Positions 19,130-30,989 of a stretch of 64,000 bases of DNA are shown piece by piece. A program made the translations under genes and the position numbers. Positions within the stretch are counted from its first letter, which is position 1. Each line of letters opens with the position of its first letter. This stretch comes from Candidatus Binatia bacterium. Lineage in GTDB: Bacteria > Desulfobacterota > Binatia > UBA12015. The stretch spans positions 248,001 to 312,000 of the forward strand of contig DATCMB010000018.1 of NCBI GenBank assembly GCA_036563615.1, read 5' to 3'. The notes under the pieces are model-generated. The model saw nothing but the letters and a program-made list of their open reading frames with translations. It did not search any database and was not told where the DNA came from.

Positions 19130-19669
19130 TCAGGTGCGCAGCGCCTCGCTCAGCGCGTCGATGACCAGCGCGCGGAACTCGCCCCAGCTGCGCCACGATC
19201 CGGTGCACGAGCGCAGCCGCTGGGCTGCGTCGCCGAGCCCGTGCAGGTCGGCCTCGAGCCAGCCGGTGATGCCTTCCTTCGGATCGCGCGGCGCCAGGAC
19301 GCCGCCCTGCTCCTCGAGCAGGAAGAGGTAGGTCGCGAACGTCTGCCGCGTTTCGGCGGATCGGTAGTTCAGCACCGCGACGAAGCGGCTCACCTCGACG
19401 TCGAGTCCGGTCTCTTCCTCGGTCTCGCGCAGCAGCGCGTGCTCGATCCCTTCGCCGCGCATGATGCCGCCGGTCGGCAAGCGAAAAGTCTGGCTCGGGT
19501 AGCGGTCCTTGGTCTGCAGCAGGTAGAGGCCGTTGCGTCGCCGGATCGCCATCGCGACCTCGGCCGTGCGGCTGCGGTTGATCGGCGAGCGACGGAAGGA
19601 GGGAAGGTCGTGGACCGTCCAGCGGGGGCGTCCATAGCGTCGTGCGAGCCGGGCAATCTCGCCTTCCAT
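19130..19669 (-). CDS. Nudix hydrolase
   Basis: Hydrolase of a nucleoside diphosphate linked to another moiety (179 residues). The Nudix box is complete: G-x5-E-x7-RE-T-x-EE-x-GL in GGIMRGEGIEHALL followed by RETEEETGL, near residues 68-90. The substrate is not deducible. ATG 19669 is chosen (GAGGA 8 bases upstream) over GTG 19672. It follows the DHH phosphoesterase gene by about 10 bases on the same strand, so the two are probably cotranscribed. The region 18975-19129 before the ftsH end holds no gene or clear terminator that I can see. Confidence 0.85.
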   Translation of the reverse strand: MEGEIARLARRYGRPRWTVHDLPSFRRSPINRSRTAEVAMAIRRRNGLYLLQTKDRYPSQTFRLPTGGIMRGEGIEHALLRETEEETGLDVEVSRFVAVLNYRSAETRQTFATYLFLLEEQGGVLAPRDPKEGITGWLEADLHGLGDAAQRLRSCTGSWRSWGEFRALVIDALSEALRT

Positions 19670-19679
19670 CACGACGTCC

Positions 19680-20648
19680 TCACGATACTTGACGCGCGAC
19701 CTCGGGCGCGATTCGGTCTGCGACGACCTCGGCGAGGGCGCGCGGGAGCTCCGGAATCATCGCACCCGCGGCGGGCGGGTGTCCGCCGCCGCCGCAGGCT
19801 TCGGCGAGCTTCGACAGATCGAGGTCGAGATCGCGCGAGCGGCGGAACGACAGCGCCTGGGTGCGCACGTCGAAGAAGCAGAACACGGTGCGCGGGCTCT
19901 CGCGGCCCCAGTCCTCGGCGACCTCGCCGGGGTAGCCGTCGCACAGCGCCGTGACGAGCTTGACGCCGTCGACGGTGCGCTCGGCGCGCGTCGCCTCGGC
20001 AAGGCGGCGGTTGCGCGCGAGCTCCTCGCCGAGACGCTTGCGCGCCGCCGCCATCTCGGGCGTGTCGAGCACGCGCTCGTCGAGCTCGAGCAGCGAGCGG
20101 TAGGCCTCGCCGGGAAGCATCGCTCGCAGGACGAGCCCGAGCTCGTGCGATCCCGGAATGCGGTGCAGCCAGCGGTCGTTGTCGTCCGCCATCTCGACGA
20201 CGCGGGCGAACTTGCGGAACCTCTCCGGCACCGACGTGCCGCCGCCGTTCGTCGCCTCGGCGGTGCGCGCGAGGTGGTCGTACACCAGCTTCGCCGCGGA
20301 GTACTCGTCGGTGACGACCTTGGTCTTGAAGGGGAGGTCGTAGCCGCCGTGGCGCAGTCGATCGATCGCCGTGCGGTGGTGATCGAACCAGTGCACCTCG
20401 ACGCCGGCGTCGATCAGCTGCCGCAGGTGCTTCTCGGTCTCGGGATCGGTCCACGAGACGTCGGTGATCCACAGCTGCTCGCCGGGCTTCGCGTCGACCT
20501 CGCGCAACGCGCGGTCGACCTCCTCGTTCGCGACGAAGACCGGCCGGACGTCGGCGCCCTCGTGAAAGCGCGCCACTGCCGCAGCGGCCGCGACCCCGTC
20601 GAGGCAGTACGGCCCGTGGCTCACCACGTGCAGCACCGGGCGTCCCAT
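19680..20648 (-). CDS. DHH-family phosphoesterase (DHH-DHHA1)
   Basis: Metal-dependent phosphoesterase of 322 residues. Motif I is a variant (SHGPYCLDGVAAA near 10-22), motif II is ITDVSW, and motif III is the diagnostic WFDHHRTA near 90-97. The C-terminal DHHA1 domain ends with GGGGHPPAAGA, used for substrate binding. Relatives act on short oligonucleotides, pAp or cyclic dinucleotides, but the variant motif I prevents a specific assignment. It is upstream of, and probably cotranscribed with, the Nudix gene. Confidence 0.82.
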   Translation of the reverse strand: MGRPVLHVVSHGPYCLDGVAAAAAVARFHEGADVRPVFVANEEVDRALREVDAKPGEQLWITDVSWTDPETEKHLRQLIDAGVEVHWFDHHRTAIDRLRHGGYDLPFKTKVVTDEYSAAKLVYDHLARTAEATNGGGTSVPERFRKFARVVEMADDNDRWLHRIPGSHELGLVLRAMLPGEAYRSLLELDERVLDTPEMAAARKRLGEELARNRRLAEATRAERTVDGVKLVTALCDGYPGEVAEDWGRESPRTVFCFFDVRTQALSFRRSRDLDLDLSKLAEACGGGGHPPAAGAMIPELPRALAEVVADRIAPEVARQVS

Positions 20649-20708
20649 GCCTCACCTATACGCGACGCGCGGCCTTGGACAAAAGAAGGTGCCGCGCCGT
20701 CGCGAAGC

Positions 20709-21239
20709 TCACGCGTTCGGTGGACGACGATCGACGCGCAGCGCGTACGAGGCAGCCCACACGCCGATCGCCAGCATGGCCGCGTGCGTCAAGATATCGG
20801 TTCGCACCGCGAGCGAGATCTTCGACAGGTCGCCGCTCACCACGTGGTGCGCGAGCCCTTCGATGGCGACCACGATCAGCGCCCCCGCGGCGAGCGCGAC
20901 GAACAGCGCCGCGCGGCTCTGCGAGCGGAGCACCAGGCGAGCGGCGAAGGCGGTGACGAGCGCAAGGAACAAGTGCGGCAGCGAGTGCGACATCGTCCAG
21001 TTCCACGCCGCCTGACCCTCGGGCCGGACTGCACCCGTGATCATCAGCAGCCAGTAGACGACGATGCCGCCGGAGACCGCGAGCAGCGAGCGTCCGAGCC
21101 AAGCGGCTTCGCCGGCGAGCTCCGGATGCGTCGACGGAGCGACCTTGCGCTCGATGCGGGTTGCCCTGCCGCGTGGCTTCGGCGTGTGGTCCCGGAGATA
21201 GACCAGCTTGCGAGGGGTCTGTTCTCTGTCCGTCGGCAT
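20709..21239 (-). CDS. Small inner-membrane protein of unknown function
   Basis: About 176 residues: a basic, cytosolic N-terminus of about 45 residues followed by four hydrophobic segments (roughly 48-68, 84-105, 112-130, 148-165). Short histidine motifs (HSLPHLF, HHVVSGDL, LTHAAM) lie near the membrane edges. ATG 21239 is chosen because the upstream in-frame extension is low-complexity. It is divergent from the PEP-utilising-like gene; the 180-base region between them shows no clear promoter. Confidence 0.6.
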   Translation of the reverse strand: MPTDREQTPRKLVYLRDHTPKPRGRATRIERKVAPSTHPELAGEAAWLGRSLLAVSGGIVVYWLLMITGAVRPEGQAAWNWTMSHSLPHLFLALVTAFAARLVLRSQSRAALFVALAAGALIVVAIEGLAHHVVSGDLSKISLAVRTDILTHAAMLAIGVWAASYALRVDRRPPNA

Positions 21240-21421
21240 GGGCAGCCGCTCAGACTTGGGGCGCGCGGCAGGCGGCCCGTTACGGTCTGGCGGCCGGTCG
21301 AGCACCGCAAGTCCGAGCCGATGTTACTCGCCTCCTCCGATGCAGACAAGGCGTTGTCGTGTGTTTTGACGCCGCGCAGGACGCTGTGGCGACCGTCGAC
21401 GGCCGGCGGTAATGGACGGGC

Positions 21422-23092
21422 GTGGAGCGCCAGGCGATCTGGAGCAGACGCATCGCCGACGAGCTGTGGTCGGGCGCGGTGACGCCGCTCACCTTCACCT
21501 TGCTCGCCGATCAGATGGCGGAGCACATGGTGCGCCGACGCCTCACCAACGCCGGGCTGCCGGAGCTCGCGACGCGGCCGGTGTTCCGACTCGCGCACGG
21601 CCACGTCTACGTGAACGCGACGCTCGTCGCCGAGGTGATGAGCGAGGTGCCCTCGGTGTTCCTCAGCGAGGGGCTGCTCGAGCTGCTGCCCGAGGAGCTG
21701 CGTGCAGACGTGCGCGACAAGGGTCGCTGGCTCTGGTCGCCGCAGACCGTGTCGATCCTGCTCAACCTGACGCTGCGCGAGCGCGGCTGGATGCCGTGGT
21801 CGCGCGCCGCCGTCTTCCGCAGCGCCGCGAGTCGCGTGGCGCCCGAGCTCGAGCGGCTCGACCTCGCTCCCGACGCCCCCGACGCCGCCATCGCCGCGAC
21901 GATCGCCGACGTGCAGAGCTGCCTCGCGAGCTACCTCGAGACGGTCAGCTGGGGGATGATCTACGCGTACGTCTTCTTCCACCTGACCTCCGAGCTGCTC
22001 GAACGGTGGGCACCGGGGTACGCCGAGTCGATCGCCGAGCTGACGGTCGGCCTCGACGGCATCTGGACGTTCGCGATCCACGACCACCTCGTCCGCTGCG
22101 CGGCGCTCGCGGACCGCGACGCGCAGCTCGTGCGCGCGATCGAGGAGACCCCGGAGGAGGTCGCGCGGCGTGCGCTTGACGGCGGGCTCGGCGCGTTCGG
22201 CGCGTCGGTGCGCGACCTGATCCAGCGGCACGGCCATCGACTGGTCGGTCGTGACCTCTCCTACCCGACCTGGCGCGAGCGTCCGGCGGTCGTGATCGGG
22301 ATGGTGCACAAGCTGCTGCAGGCGCAGTCGCTCGAGAGCGCGGCGGCGCGCCGCGCGCGACGCGAGGATCTGCTGCGGCGTGCGTCCGAGCGCATCGGCA
22401 GCGGCGTCGGGGGCACGGCGCGGCGCTTCGTCTTCGAGCGCTGCCTCGACTGGTGTCAGGAGTACTACGCGCTGCGCGAGAACATGCGCTACCACGCGGA
22501 CCTGTTCCTCGCGTCGCTGCGCTCGCTGGCGCTCCGATCGGGCGAGCGGCTCGCGGCGCGGGGCGCGCTGCACGATCCCGAGGACGTCTTCTATCTCGAA
22601 GCGGACGAGCTGCAGGCCGCGCTGCGCGAAGGCGCCGTGACCGCGGCGCAGGCCGCCGAGCGCCGCGCCGCGTACGAGACGCTGCGTGACGCCATCGTGC
22701 CCGCCACGCTGCACGGTGCGGACGACGAGGGACCGCGCGCGATCGCCGACGCGGTCCCTGCGGAGATGCCGGCGCGCGAGCTGTCCGGGCTCGGCGTCTC
22801 GCCGGGGCGCGCCGTCGGTCCGGCGCGCGTCGTGCGCTCGGTCGACGACCTGCGCGCGCTGCGCGCGGGCGAGGTGATCGTCGCCGCGTCGACCGATCCG
22901 AGCTGGACCTCGCTGCTCGCGCTCGGCAGCGCGCTCGTCCTCGAGATGGGCGGGCTCCTGTCGCACGGCGCGATCGTCGCGCGCGAGCTCGGCATCCCGG
23001 CGGTGGTCAACGTCGCGCACGCGACGCGCGTGCTCTCGACCGGCGACCGGATCGTAGTCGACGGGCGCGCGGGAACCGTCGCGCTCGCGTGA
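21422..23092 (+). CDS. PEP-synthase-like protein: swivelling phosphohistidine domain without ATP-grasp
   Basis: A 556-residue soluble protein from GTG 21422. The C-terminal ~90 residues are the mobile phosphohistidine domain of PEP synthase/PPDK and rifampin phosphotransferase; the active histidine is H515 in LLSHGAIVARELGIPAVV, followed by the GDRIVVDGRAGTV end. The long N-terminal part resembles the helical linker of rifampin-phosphotransferase-like proteins (SGAVTPLTFTLL; ALRENMRYHADLF). No ATP-grasp nucleotide-binding domain is present and none is encoded next to it. It may work with a separate ATP-grasp partner or act as a phosphocarrier. Substrate unknown. Confidence 0.7.
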   Translation: MERQAIWSRRIADELWSGAVTPLTFTLLADQMAEHMVRRRLTNAGLPELATRPVFRLAHGHVYVNATLVAEVMSEVPSVFLSEGLLELLPEELRADVRDKGRWLWSPQTVSILLNLTLRERGWMPWSRAAVFRSAASRVAPELERLDLAPDAPDAAIAATIADVQSCLASYLETVSWGMIYAYVFFHLTSELLERWAPGYAESIAELTVGLDGIWTFAIHDHLVRCAALADRDAQLVRAIEETPEEVARRALDGGLGAFGASVRDLIQRHGHRLVGRDLSYPTWRERPAVVIGMVHKLLQAQSLESAAARRARREDLLRRASERIGSGVGGTARRFVFERCLDWCQEYYALRENMRYHADLFLASLRSLALRSGERLAARGALHDPEDVFYLEADELQAALREGAVTAAQAAERRAAYETLRDAIVPATLHGADDEGPRAIADAVPAEMPARELSGLGVSPGRAVGPARVVRSVDDLRALRAGEVIVAASTDPSWTSLLALGSALVLEMGGLLSHGAIVARELGIPAVVNVAHATRVLSTGDRIVVDGRAGTVALA

Positions 23093-23099
23093 CCCGCGG

Positions 23100-23905
23100 C
23101 TAGGGCGTCTCGAGCCCGGAGTAGCTCTGCAGCTCCTCGATGCTCGCGGCGGCGTCGGAGCCGGTGCTCGTGCGGGTTTCGCGCTTCACGAGACCAATGC
23201 CGCGCACGTACCACTCGAGGGTCTGCTGCTTCGCGTAGCGCGCTTCGTCGCCGCGACGCAGCGTGAGCGTCTGCACCGAGGCGACGCGCAATGCCTCCGG
23301 GAACGTGCCCGCCGGTACGGTGACGCTCTCGATCCCCTCGACGCGGCTGCCGCGCGTGCCCGAAGCCACGACGCGCGTGCCCGCGTCCATCGTCTCGACC
23401 TCGCTCTCGCCGCGCCAGGCGAAGCCCGGGACGAGGTCCTTCGCCGGCGGTAGACCGGGGAGCTTCGCCTTGATGACGCCGGACGTCTCTCCAGCGACGC
23501 CGGCCGAGCCGTCGACCCACATCGTCACGCCGCTCGCATCGCAGCGCACCTTGGTGATCGCCTGCCCGGCGACGACGCCCGGCTCGCCGGGCAGCGTCAC
23601 CTCCTGCATCAGCTCGGCATCGGTGACGCCGTCGTGCGTCGTCGACGACTTGACGGTGATCGTGCGCTGCATCTTGGCGGGTGAGCCGCGCTGGCCTTCG
23701 GTGTAGACCCAGCGCGCGCCCGGACGCAGCGGGAAGTACGCGTTGCACTCCGTGGACGCGCTCTCGGCGTGCGCGCCGCCGGCGCGCAGCAGCGCGAGCG
23801 TACCGGCGGTCGCAGCGAGCATGACGAAGCGCGCGACGAAGCGCACCGCACGAGCGCGCGGACGGCGACGCGCGTCCGTCGCCGAAGAGCGGATTGCGGC
23901 GACTC

Positions 23906-23909
<4 letters not shown>
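23100..23909 (-). CDS. Exported protein of unknown function
   Basis: A 269-residue protein. A long arginine-rich n-region precedes a hydrophobic core (about 27-42) and a probable cleavage at AHAES, so it should be periplasmic. The mature part begins with [15 protein letters not shown], a pattern common in uncharacterised secreted beta-rich proteins. Its GTG start overlaps the mutase stop by 4 bases (GTGA). It converges with the PEP-like gene with 7 bases between stops. Confidence 0.65.
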
Positions 23910-25546
<1,637 letters not shown>

Positions 25547-25559
25547 CGTCACGACCTCC

Positions 25560-26273
25560 TCAGTAGGCAAGCGGCGCAGCGGCGCTCGCCGCCGCCGGCC
25601 GCGCGTCTTCCTCGTTGTCCCGCAGCGCCTTGACCAGGACCTCCGGGTTCACCTGCTTCTGCTCGATCTTGGCGATCGCGTCGCGGGTGAGCCGGCGCAG
25701 CGTCTCGTCCGTGGTGGTCTCGCCGATCGTCTTCAGGTGCGGGACGCTGCTCGGATCGCCGATCTCGCCGAGCGCGAAGATCGCGGTGCCGCGGGTCTCG
25801 GCGTCGGTGTCGCGCGCCAGGAAGTCGGCGATCGGCCGCGCTGCGCGCATGTCGCCGATCTTGCCGAGCGCCACCAGCACGCGCCGCTTGAGCCACGGCT
25901 CGCTCTCGCGCATGTACAGCATCTGCACGAGCACCGGTGTCGCGTCGGCGGCGCGCAGCGTCCCCAGCGCGTCGATCGCCTTGAGCTTGACGCGCGGGTC
26001 GAGGTCGGCGGTCGCCTCGATGAGGTGCTCGACCGCCTTCTTGTCCTGCGAGGTGGCGAGCGCCTTGACGGCCTCGAGACGGGTCGCGGCGTCCTCGTCG
26101 CGCATGTTCTTCGCGGCCTCGTCGACGTCGCTCGAGCCGGGGTTGCTCTGGCGGGTCGAGCGCTGGTTGCCCATGCCGGGCAGGCCGAGCTGGGCGTAGG
26201 CCGGCGTCGCCAGGCAGGCGGCCGTCAGCGCAACGAAAGCCATCCGCACGAAACGCTTGCCGTGTGTGCTCAC
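25560..26273 (-). CDS. Exported HEAT-repeat protein
   Basis: A 237-residue protein. A signal peptide (basic STHGKRFVR, hydrophobic core, cleavage after TPAYA) is followed by a short linker and about five HEAT/PBS-lyase-type repeats, each with a helix pair around [A]LG.[IL] ([27 protein letters not shown]). It is probably a periplasmic scaffold. GTG 26273 gives the best signal peptide; ATG 26243 would remove the n-region. Its stop lies 13 bases before the mutase GTG and overlaps the mutase's alternative TTG start. Confidence 0.7.
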   Translation of the reverse strand: MSTHGKRFVRMAFVALTAACLATPAYAQLGLPGMGNQRSTRQSNPGSSDVDEAAKNMRDEDAATRLEAVKALATSQDKKAVEHLIEATADLDPRVKLKAIDALGTLRAADATPVLVQMLYMRESEPWLKRRVLVALGKIGDMRAARPIADFLARDTDAETRGTAIFALGEIGDPSSVPHLKTIGETTTDETLRRLTRDAIAKIEQKQVNPEVLVKALRDNEEDARPAAASAAAPLAY

Positions 26274-26393
26274 GTCTCGACTAACGACAGAAACGGTCGC
26301 TGCGCGCAAGGTTGCATCCCGTGCGCCGGGAGGCGCGAGAGGGGTGAGCGACGCGGCGGCTCGGGAGAGGCGGGGCGGGTTTCGGAAACGAAA

Positions 26394-26423
26394 AAGGGCG
26401 CCCGGATTTCTCCGGGCGCCCTT
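26394..26423 (-). terminator. Strong intrinsic terminator after the exported protein gene
   Basis: A 13-bp perfect stem (26394-26406 with 26411-26423) closes a 4-base loop that reads GAAA on the minus strand. The minus-strand transcript continues with TTTCGTTTCC. It lies about 25 bases after the stop of the gene ending at 26447 and insulates it from the HEAT-repeat gene downstream. Confidence 0.85.
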
Positions 26424-26446
26424 CGTCTCTCGTCGTCTGTCGACGA

Positions 26447-27478
26447 TCAGTCGAGCAGGGTCGACGGCGCGTCGACGAACGCACGCGACGCCGACGGCTC
26501 CTGGTACAGAACCTTGGTGCTCGAGCTCGCACCGAACGGACCGACCGCCTGGCCGATGATGCCGTACAGGTAGCTGGTCGGGGTGAAGCCCGCGACCGGC
26601 TCGAGGCGGATGATGCCCGACGTCGTCACGTTGATGTTCGCCGGGATCAGACCAGCCGGGCCACCCGGCTCGCTCGACACCGTGGTGAACTTGACGCAGC
26701 CCACGGTCTGGTCGGGCAGCGAGGTCGGGATCTCGTTGATGTCGTAGAAGGTCGTCGCGAAGCGGATCGCGGCGTTGCTCGGCTCGACCTGGCCGACCGG
26801 CTGCTCACGCAGGTGCGAGAGCACGACCACGCTCGCCTCGACCGAGGTCGGGTCGAAGGTCTGGATGTTGAACGAGTCGACGATGCCCGACTCCGGCAGC
26901 TCGACGCGGGTGCCGGTCACGTCGAGGCCGAGGCCGAACGCGTCGTTACCGAACGCGTAGCCGACGCTCGTGTCGGCGAAGGTGAACGTGCCGACGATCG
27001 CGTTGTCGATCAGCTGCGCGCCGGTGCTCGAGAAGTCACCGCAGACGTTGTTGGTCTCGTACGCGGTGACGGTGACGAGGCCGCGCTGACCGGTGAGGTT
27101 GATGACCGGGCCGAACTCGCTGTTGTCCGGGCCAATCGCACGAGCGTTGGTCGGATCGACCACGACCGTGTCGTTCAGCGTCAGACAGATCGAGAAGTTC
27201 GCCAGCTCGTTGCAGTTCGACGACCAGAACGTCCAGTGGGTCGTGATCTGCGGACCACCGGCGGGCGACGTGCCACCGATGTTGCTGACGATGAGGAAGG
27301 ACTCCTTACCCTCCGTCGCGTCGAACGGCATCACCAGCTGCGCCGCCGGCTGGATGTGGGAAAAGTCCTCCTCGACCAGAGGAAGTATTTGCGCCGAACT
27401 CGTCCCGGCGGTCCCGAGGACGAACGCGCTCGCCATCGCCAGGGCGGCCAGAATTCTCCTCTCGCGCATCACCTTCAT
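26447..27478 (-). CDS. Exported protein of unknown function, beta-rich
   Basis: A 343-residue protein. Signal peptide MKVMRERRILAALAMASAFV runs to a cleavage site at SSAQ; the mature part is rich in Thr, Val, Asn and Gly and looks all-beta (FLIVSNIGG, RGLVTVTAY). Cysteine-containing stretches (SNCNELANFSICL, NNVCGDF, VGCVKF) could form disulfides. ATG 27478 has an excellent AAGGAG 6 bases upstream. The strong ribosome site and terminator suggest a highly expressed single-gene unit. No family recognised. Confidence 0.75.
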   Translation of the reverse strand: MKVMRERRILAALAMASAFVLGTAGTSSAQILPLVEEDFSHIQPAAQLVMPFDATEGKESFLIVSNIGGTSPAGGPQITTHWTFWSSNCNELANFSICLTLNDTVVVDPTNARAIGPDNSEFGPVINLTGQRGLVTVTAYETNNVCGDFSSTGAQLIDNAIVGTFTFADTSVGYAFGNDAFGLGLDVTGTRVELPESGIVDSFNIQTFDPTSVEASVVVLSHLREQPVGQVEPSNAAIRFATTFYDINEIPTSLPDQTVGCVKFTTVSSEPGGPAGLIPANINVTTSGIIRLEPVAGFTPTSYLYGIIGQAVGPFGASSSTKVLYQEPSASRAFVDAPSTLLD

Positions 27479-27810
27479 CAGCTCCTTTCTCCCCGCTCGC
27501 TGCAAAGCTCACGAGCCGCAGGAACGCTCACTCGTGCCTGCCTCGCTTCAAGTAGTCCCTGATTCAAGATCTCGCGACGCCATGCCGCGAGCTCCTCTCT
27601 GCGCAGGGAACGCCCCGTCATGCGGCCGACCGGCCGCAGAACCCCCAAAAAAAGACTCGCCACTCCTACCAACTCGCGCTGCGCATTACAACAACTCCGG
27701 GCTCAGCGCGGCCCCCACGGACCACGAGTCGTCCTCCCGTCCGTGTGGGCTCTAGAGAACGACGGACCGAGCCGTCGGAACCTTACGTCCGGACGTCCGG
27801 TCCGCGCCGC
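27479..27810. other. Intergenic region between sigma-54 activator and exported protein
   Basis: No convincing gene. It holds a GC-rich dyad TGCGGCCG/CGGCCGCA (about 27618-27635) next to seven A residues, and a longer imperfect stem 27711-27722/27739-27750 (one mismatch in 12) that could terminate the activator transcript on the minus strand. A purine-rich AAAGGAG ends it as the ribosome site of the exported protein. I searched the minus strand for a GG-N10-GC sigma-54 element and found none I trust. Confidence 0.5.
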
Positions 27811-29085
<1,275 letters not shown>

Positions 29086-29267
29086 GACGCGATTCCTTTC
29101 CCCTGGCCGTGACTCCACCGGCACGGCGCGGCGGATGCGCCGCATAGCAAGTGCGAAGCCACGACGTGGTGCGTCGGCCGCGCGCCTCGGAAAGGGCGCG
29201 AAACTCTAGGGATTTCTCCTTGAAAGGCGGGGTGCGGAGGGCGCACCCGAGCGCCGCGGCCGGCTCC

Positions 29268-29331
29268 GGGCGGCACATTTTTGACGATTTCCCCGAAGGG
29301 CCGTTCAAAAATGGCAGTCGACGTGCCGCCC
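29268..29331. promoter_or_regulatory. Nested inverted repeats in the divergent activator/phaR intergenic region
   Basis: Outer arms GGGCGGCAC (29268-29276) and GTGCCGCCC (29323-29331) are perfect complements. Inner arms CATTTTTGAC (29276-29285) and TTCAAAAATG (29304-29313) match at 9 of 10. The inner arms are strikingly AT-rich for this genome. A smaller hairpin GGTGCG/CGCACC is at 29231-29247. The 332-base region 29086-29417 has no gene and is the natural control region for both divergent genes. Confidence 0.5.
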
Positions 29332-29417
29332 CGCCCGGCCCGCCGCGGGGCGTCCTCGTCGACGCCGGGAGGGCATCCTTGCCGACCCCGGAGACGGGTG
29401 CTACCGACCCACCCACC

Positions 29418-30053
29418 ATGCCGCGGGTCGTCAAGCGATATGCGAACCGCAAGCTCTACGATACGACCACGAGTCGTTACGTCGCCCTCGACGACATTGC
29501 CGCGTTGATCCGGAGCGGCGAGGAAGTCGAAGTCACGGACAACGAGACGGGCGCCGACCTCACGGCCGTCACGCTTGCGCAGATCATTCTCGAGGAGGAG
29601 CGCCGCCACAAGAGCCTGGCGTCGCTTCCGCTGCTGCGCGAGCTGGTGCGCTACGGCGGCGACGCGATCGCCGGAGTGACCTCGCGCGGCATGGAGGCCC
29701 TCGGCGAGATGCGCGAGGCGGCCGAGCGTCGCGTCACGGAGCTCGTCAACGAGAGCCGCATCGACGAGGTCCTGACCACCTCGAAGCGCCGCATGGAGGA
29801 GCTGCAGCGGCGCATCGACCAGGGGATCAAGGGCTCGATCGAGAAGCTGCGCAGCTACCCGGGCATCGGGCTCGAGGTCGAGCGCCTCGAGAGCCGCGTG
29901 CGCGAGATCGAGAACCGGATCCGCAAGCTGCTCGCCCGCGAGAACGGCACGACCGTCGAGTCGAGCGGCGAGAAGCCGGCCGAGACGCCTGCCCAGGCGC
30001 CGGCTCCCGAGGCGTCTGCGACGCCGCCGTCGACCTCGGGCGAAGAGCAGTAG
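29418..30053 (+). CDS. phaR: PHB-synthesis regulator PhaR-like protein
   Basis: Regulator of polyhydroxyalkanoate synthesis of 211 residues. The N-terminal DNA-binding domain is near-canonical (VVKRYANRKLYDTTTSRYV, then LDDIAALIRSGEEVEVTDN and TAVTLAQIILEEE). A long coiled-coil (about 90-180) with repeated MEEL/RRI heptads follows and then a Pro/Ala/Glu tail. ATG 29418 lacks a good Shine-Dalgarno sequence. No phaC, phaB or phasin gene is in the window, so the target genes lie elsewhere. It converges with the Usp gene. Confidence 0.85.
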   Translation: MPRVVKRYANRKLYDTTTSRYVALDDIAALIRSGEEVEVTDNETGADLTAVTLAQIILEEERRHKSLASLPLLRELVRYGGDAIAGVTSRGMEALGEMREAAERRVTELVNESRIDEVLTTSKRRMEELQRRIDQGIKGSIEKLRSYPGIGLEVERLESRVREIENRIRKLLARENGTTVESSGEKPAETPAQAPAPEASATPPSTSGEEQ

Positions 30054-30081
30054 GCGCGGCGAGCGCCGCCGAGCCGCTCGG

Positions 30082-30918
30082 TCAGCGGTTCAGGAACACC
30101 GGGCAGGGCGCGTTGCGCAGCACGTACTCGGTCGTGCTGCCGAGCACGAGCTCGATGATCCGCCCGTGGCCGTGCGACCCCATGAAGACGAGGTCGTAGC
30201 CCTTCTCCTTGATCTCGGCCGGGATACGCTCGTAGGCGTGGCCGGTCACGACGCTGAAGCGCGCCTCGAGCGGATAGGACGCAAGGTAGCGCCGCGCCTG
30301 GTCGATGACCTTCTCGCCCTGCTCCTCGTCGCGGCACACCGTCAAGACCGACAGCGGCAGCTTGAGCTGGCTGCAGACCTCCGCCGCGACCTGCATCGCC
30401 GCGCTCGCGCGCTGGCTTCCATCGTACGCGAGCAGCGGCGAGGTGATCTCGCGGAACTCGAGCGGCGTCACGAGCACGGGCTTCGGGCACTGTCGCGTGA
30501 CGCTCTCGGTGGTGCCGCCGAGCAGTCCGGTGGAGAAGCGTTGATTGACGCCGCGGTGTCCGATCACGACGAGATCCGCTTCGCGCGCCCGCTCGCAGAT
30601 CTCGCTCGGCACGATGCCGATCTGCAGCGCGGTGTCGAAGCGCACGCCCTCGCGCGTGCAGGTCGCGCGGAACTCCTCGAGCAGCGCGTTGCCGCGCTCG
30701 TGCAGCGCCTCGCGCATCTTCGACGTGAAGTCGAGGTACGGCTCGAAGCCGAGTGAGCCCGAGATGTCGTGGAAGAACGAGCCCTCGATCGAGACGATGT
30801 CGACGACGTACAGACCCGTCACCGTCGCGTCGAGCCGTCGGGCGAACCAGGTGGCGTAGCTGAGCGCCGTTCGCGCGTGCTCCGAGCCGTCGATGCCGAC
30901 GAGGATGTTCTTGATCAT
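30082..30918 (-). CDS. Tandem universal stress protein
   Basis: Cytoplasmic stress protein of 278 residues made of two Usp domains. Each has the ATP-binding signature G-2x-G-9x-G(S/T): GHRGVNQRFSTGLLGGT in the first and GSHGHGRIIELVLGST in the second, which predicts nucleotide binding in both. ATG 30918 begins MIKNILVGIDGSEHA, the expected N-terminus. It converges with phaR, 28 bases apart. Confidence 0.9.
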   Translation of the reverse strand: MIKNILVGIDGSEHARTALSYATWFARRLDATVTGLYVVDIVSIEGSFFHDISGSLGFEPYLDFTSKMREALHERGNALLEEFRATCTREGVRFDTALQIGIVPSEICERAREADLVVIGHRGVNQRFSTGLLGGTTESVTRQCPKPVLVTPLEFREITSPLLAYDGSQRASAAMQVAAEVCSQLKLPLSVLTVCRDEEQGEKVIDQARRYLASYPLEARFSVVTGHAYERIPAEIKEKGYDLVFMGSHGHGRIIELVLGSTTEYVLRNAPCPVFLNR

Positions 30919-30989
30919 GCCAACCTGCCCTTCGGACGTCGGACGGAAACCTTTACAAGCCGGCGCGCGCGCGATACTAGCGCGGCCCG

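Noticed and set aside
29086..29417. Sigma-54 promoter near the activator
   Set aside because: I found no GG-N10-GC element with acceptable flanks on either strand of this region or of 27479-27810.
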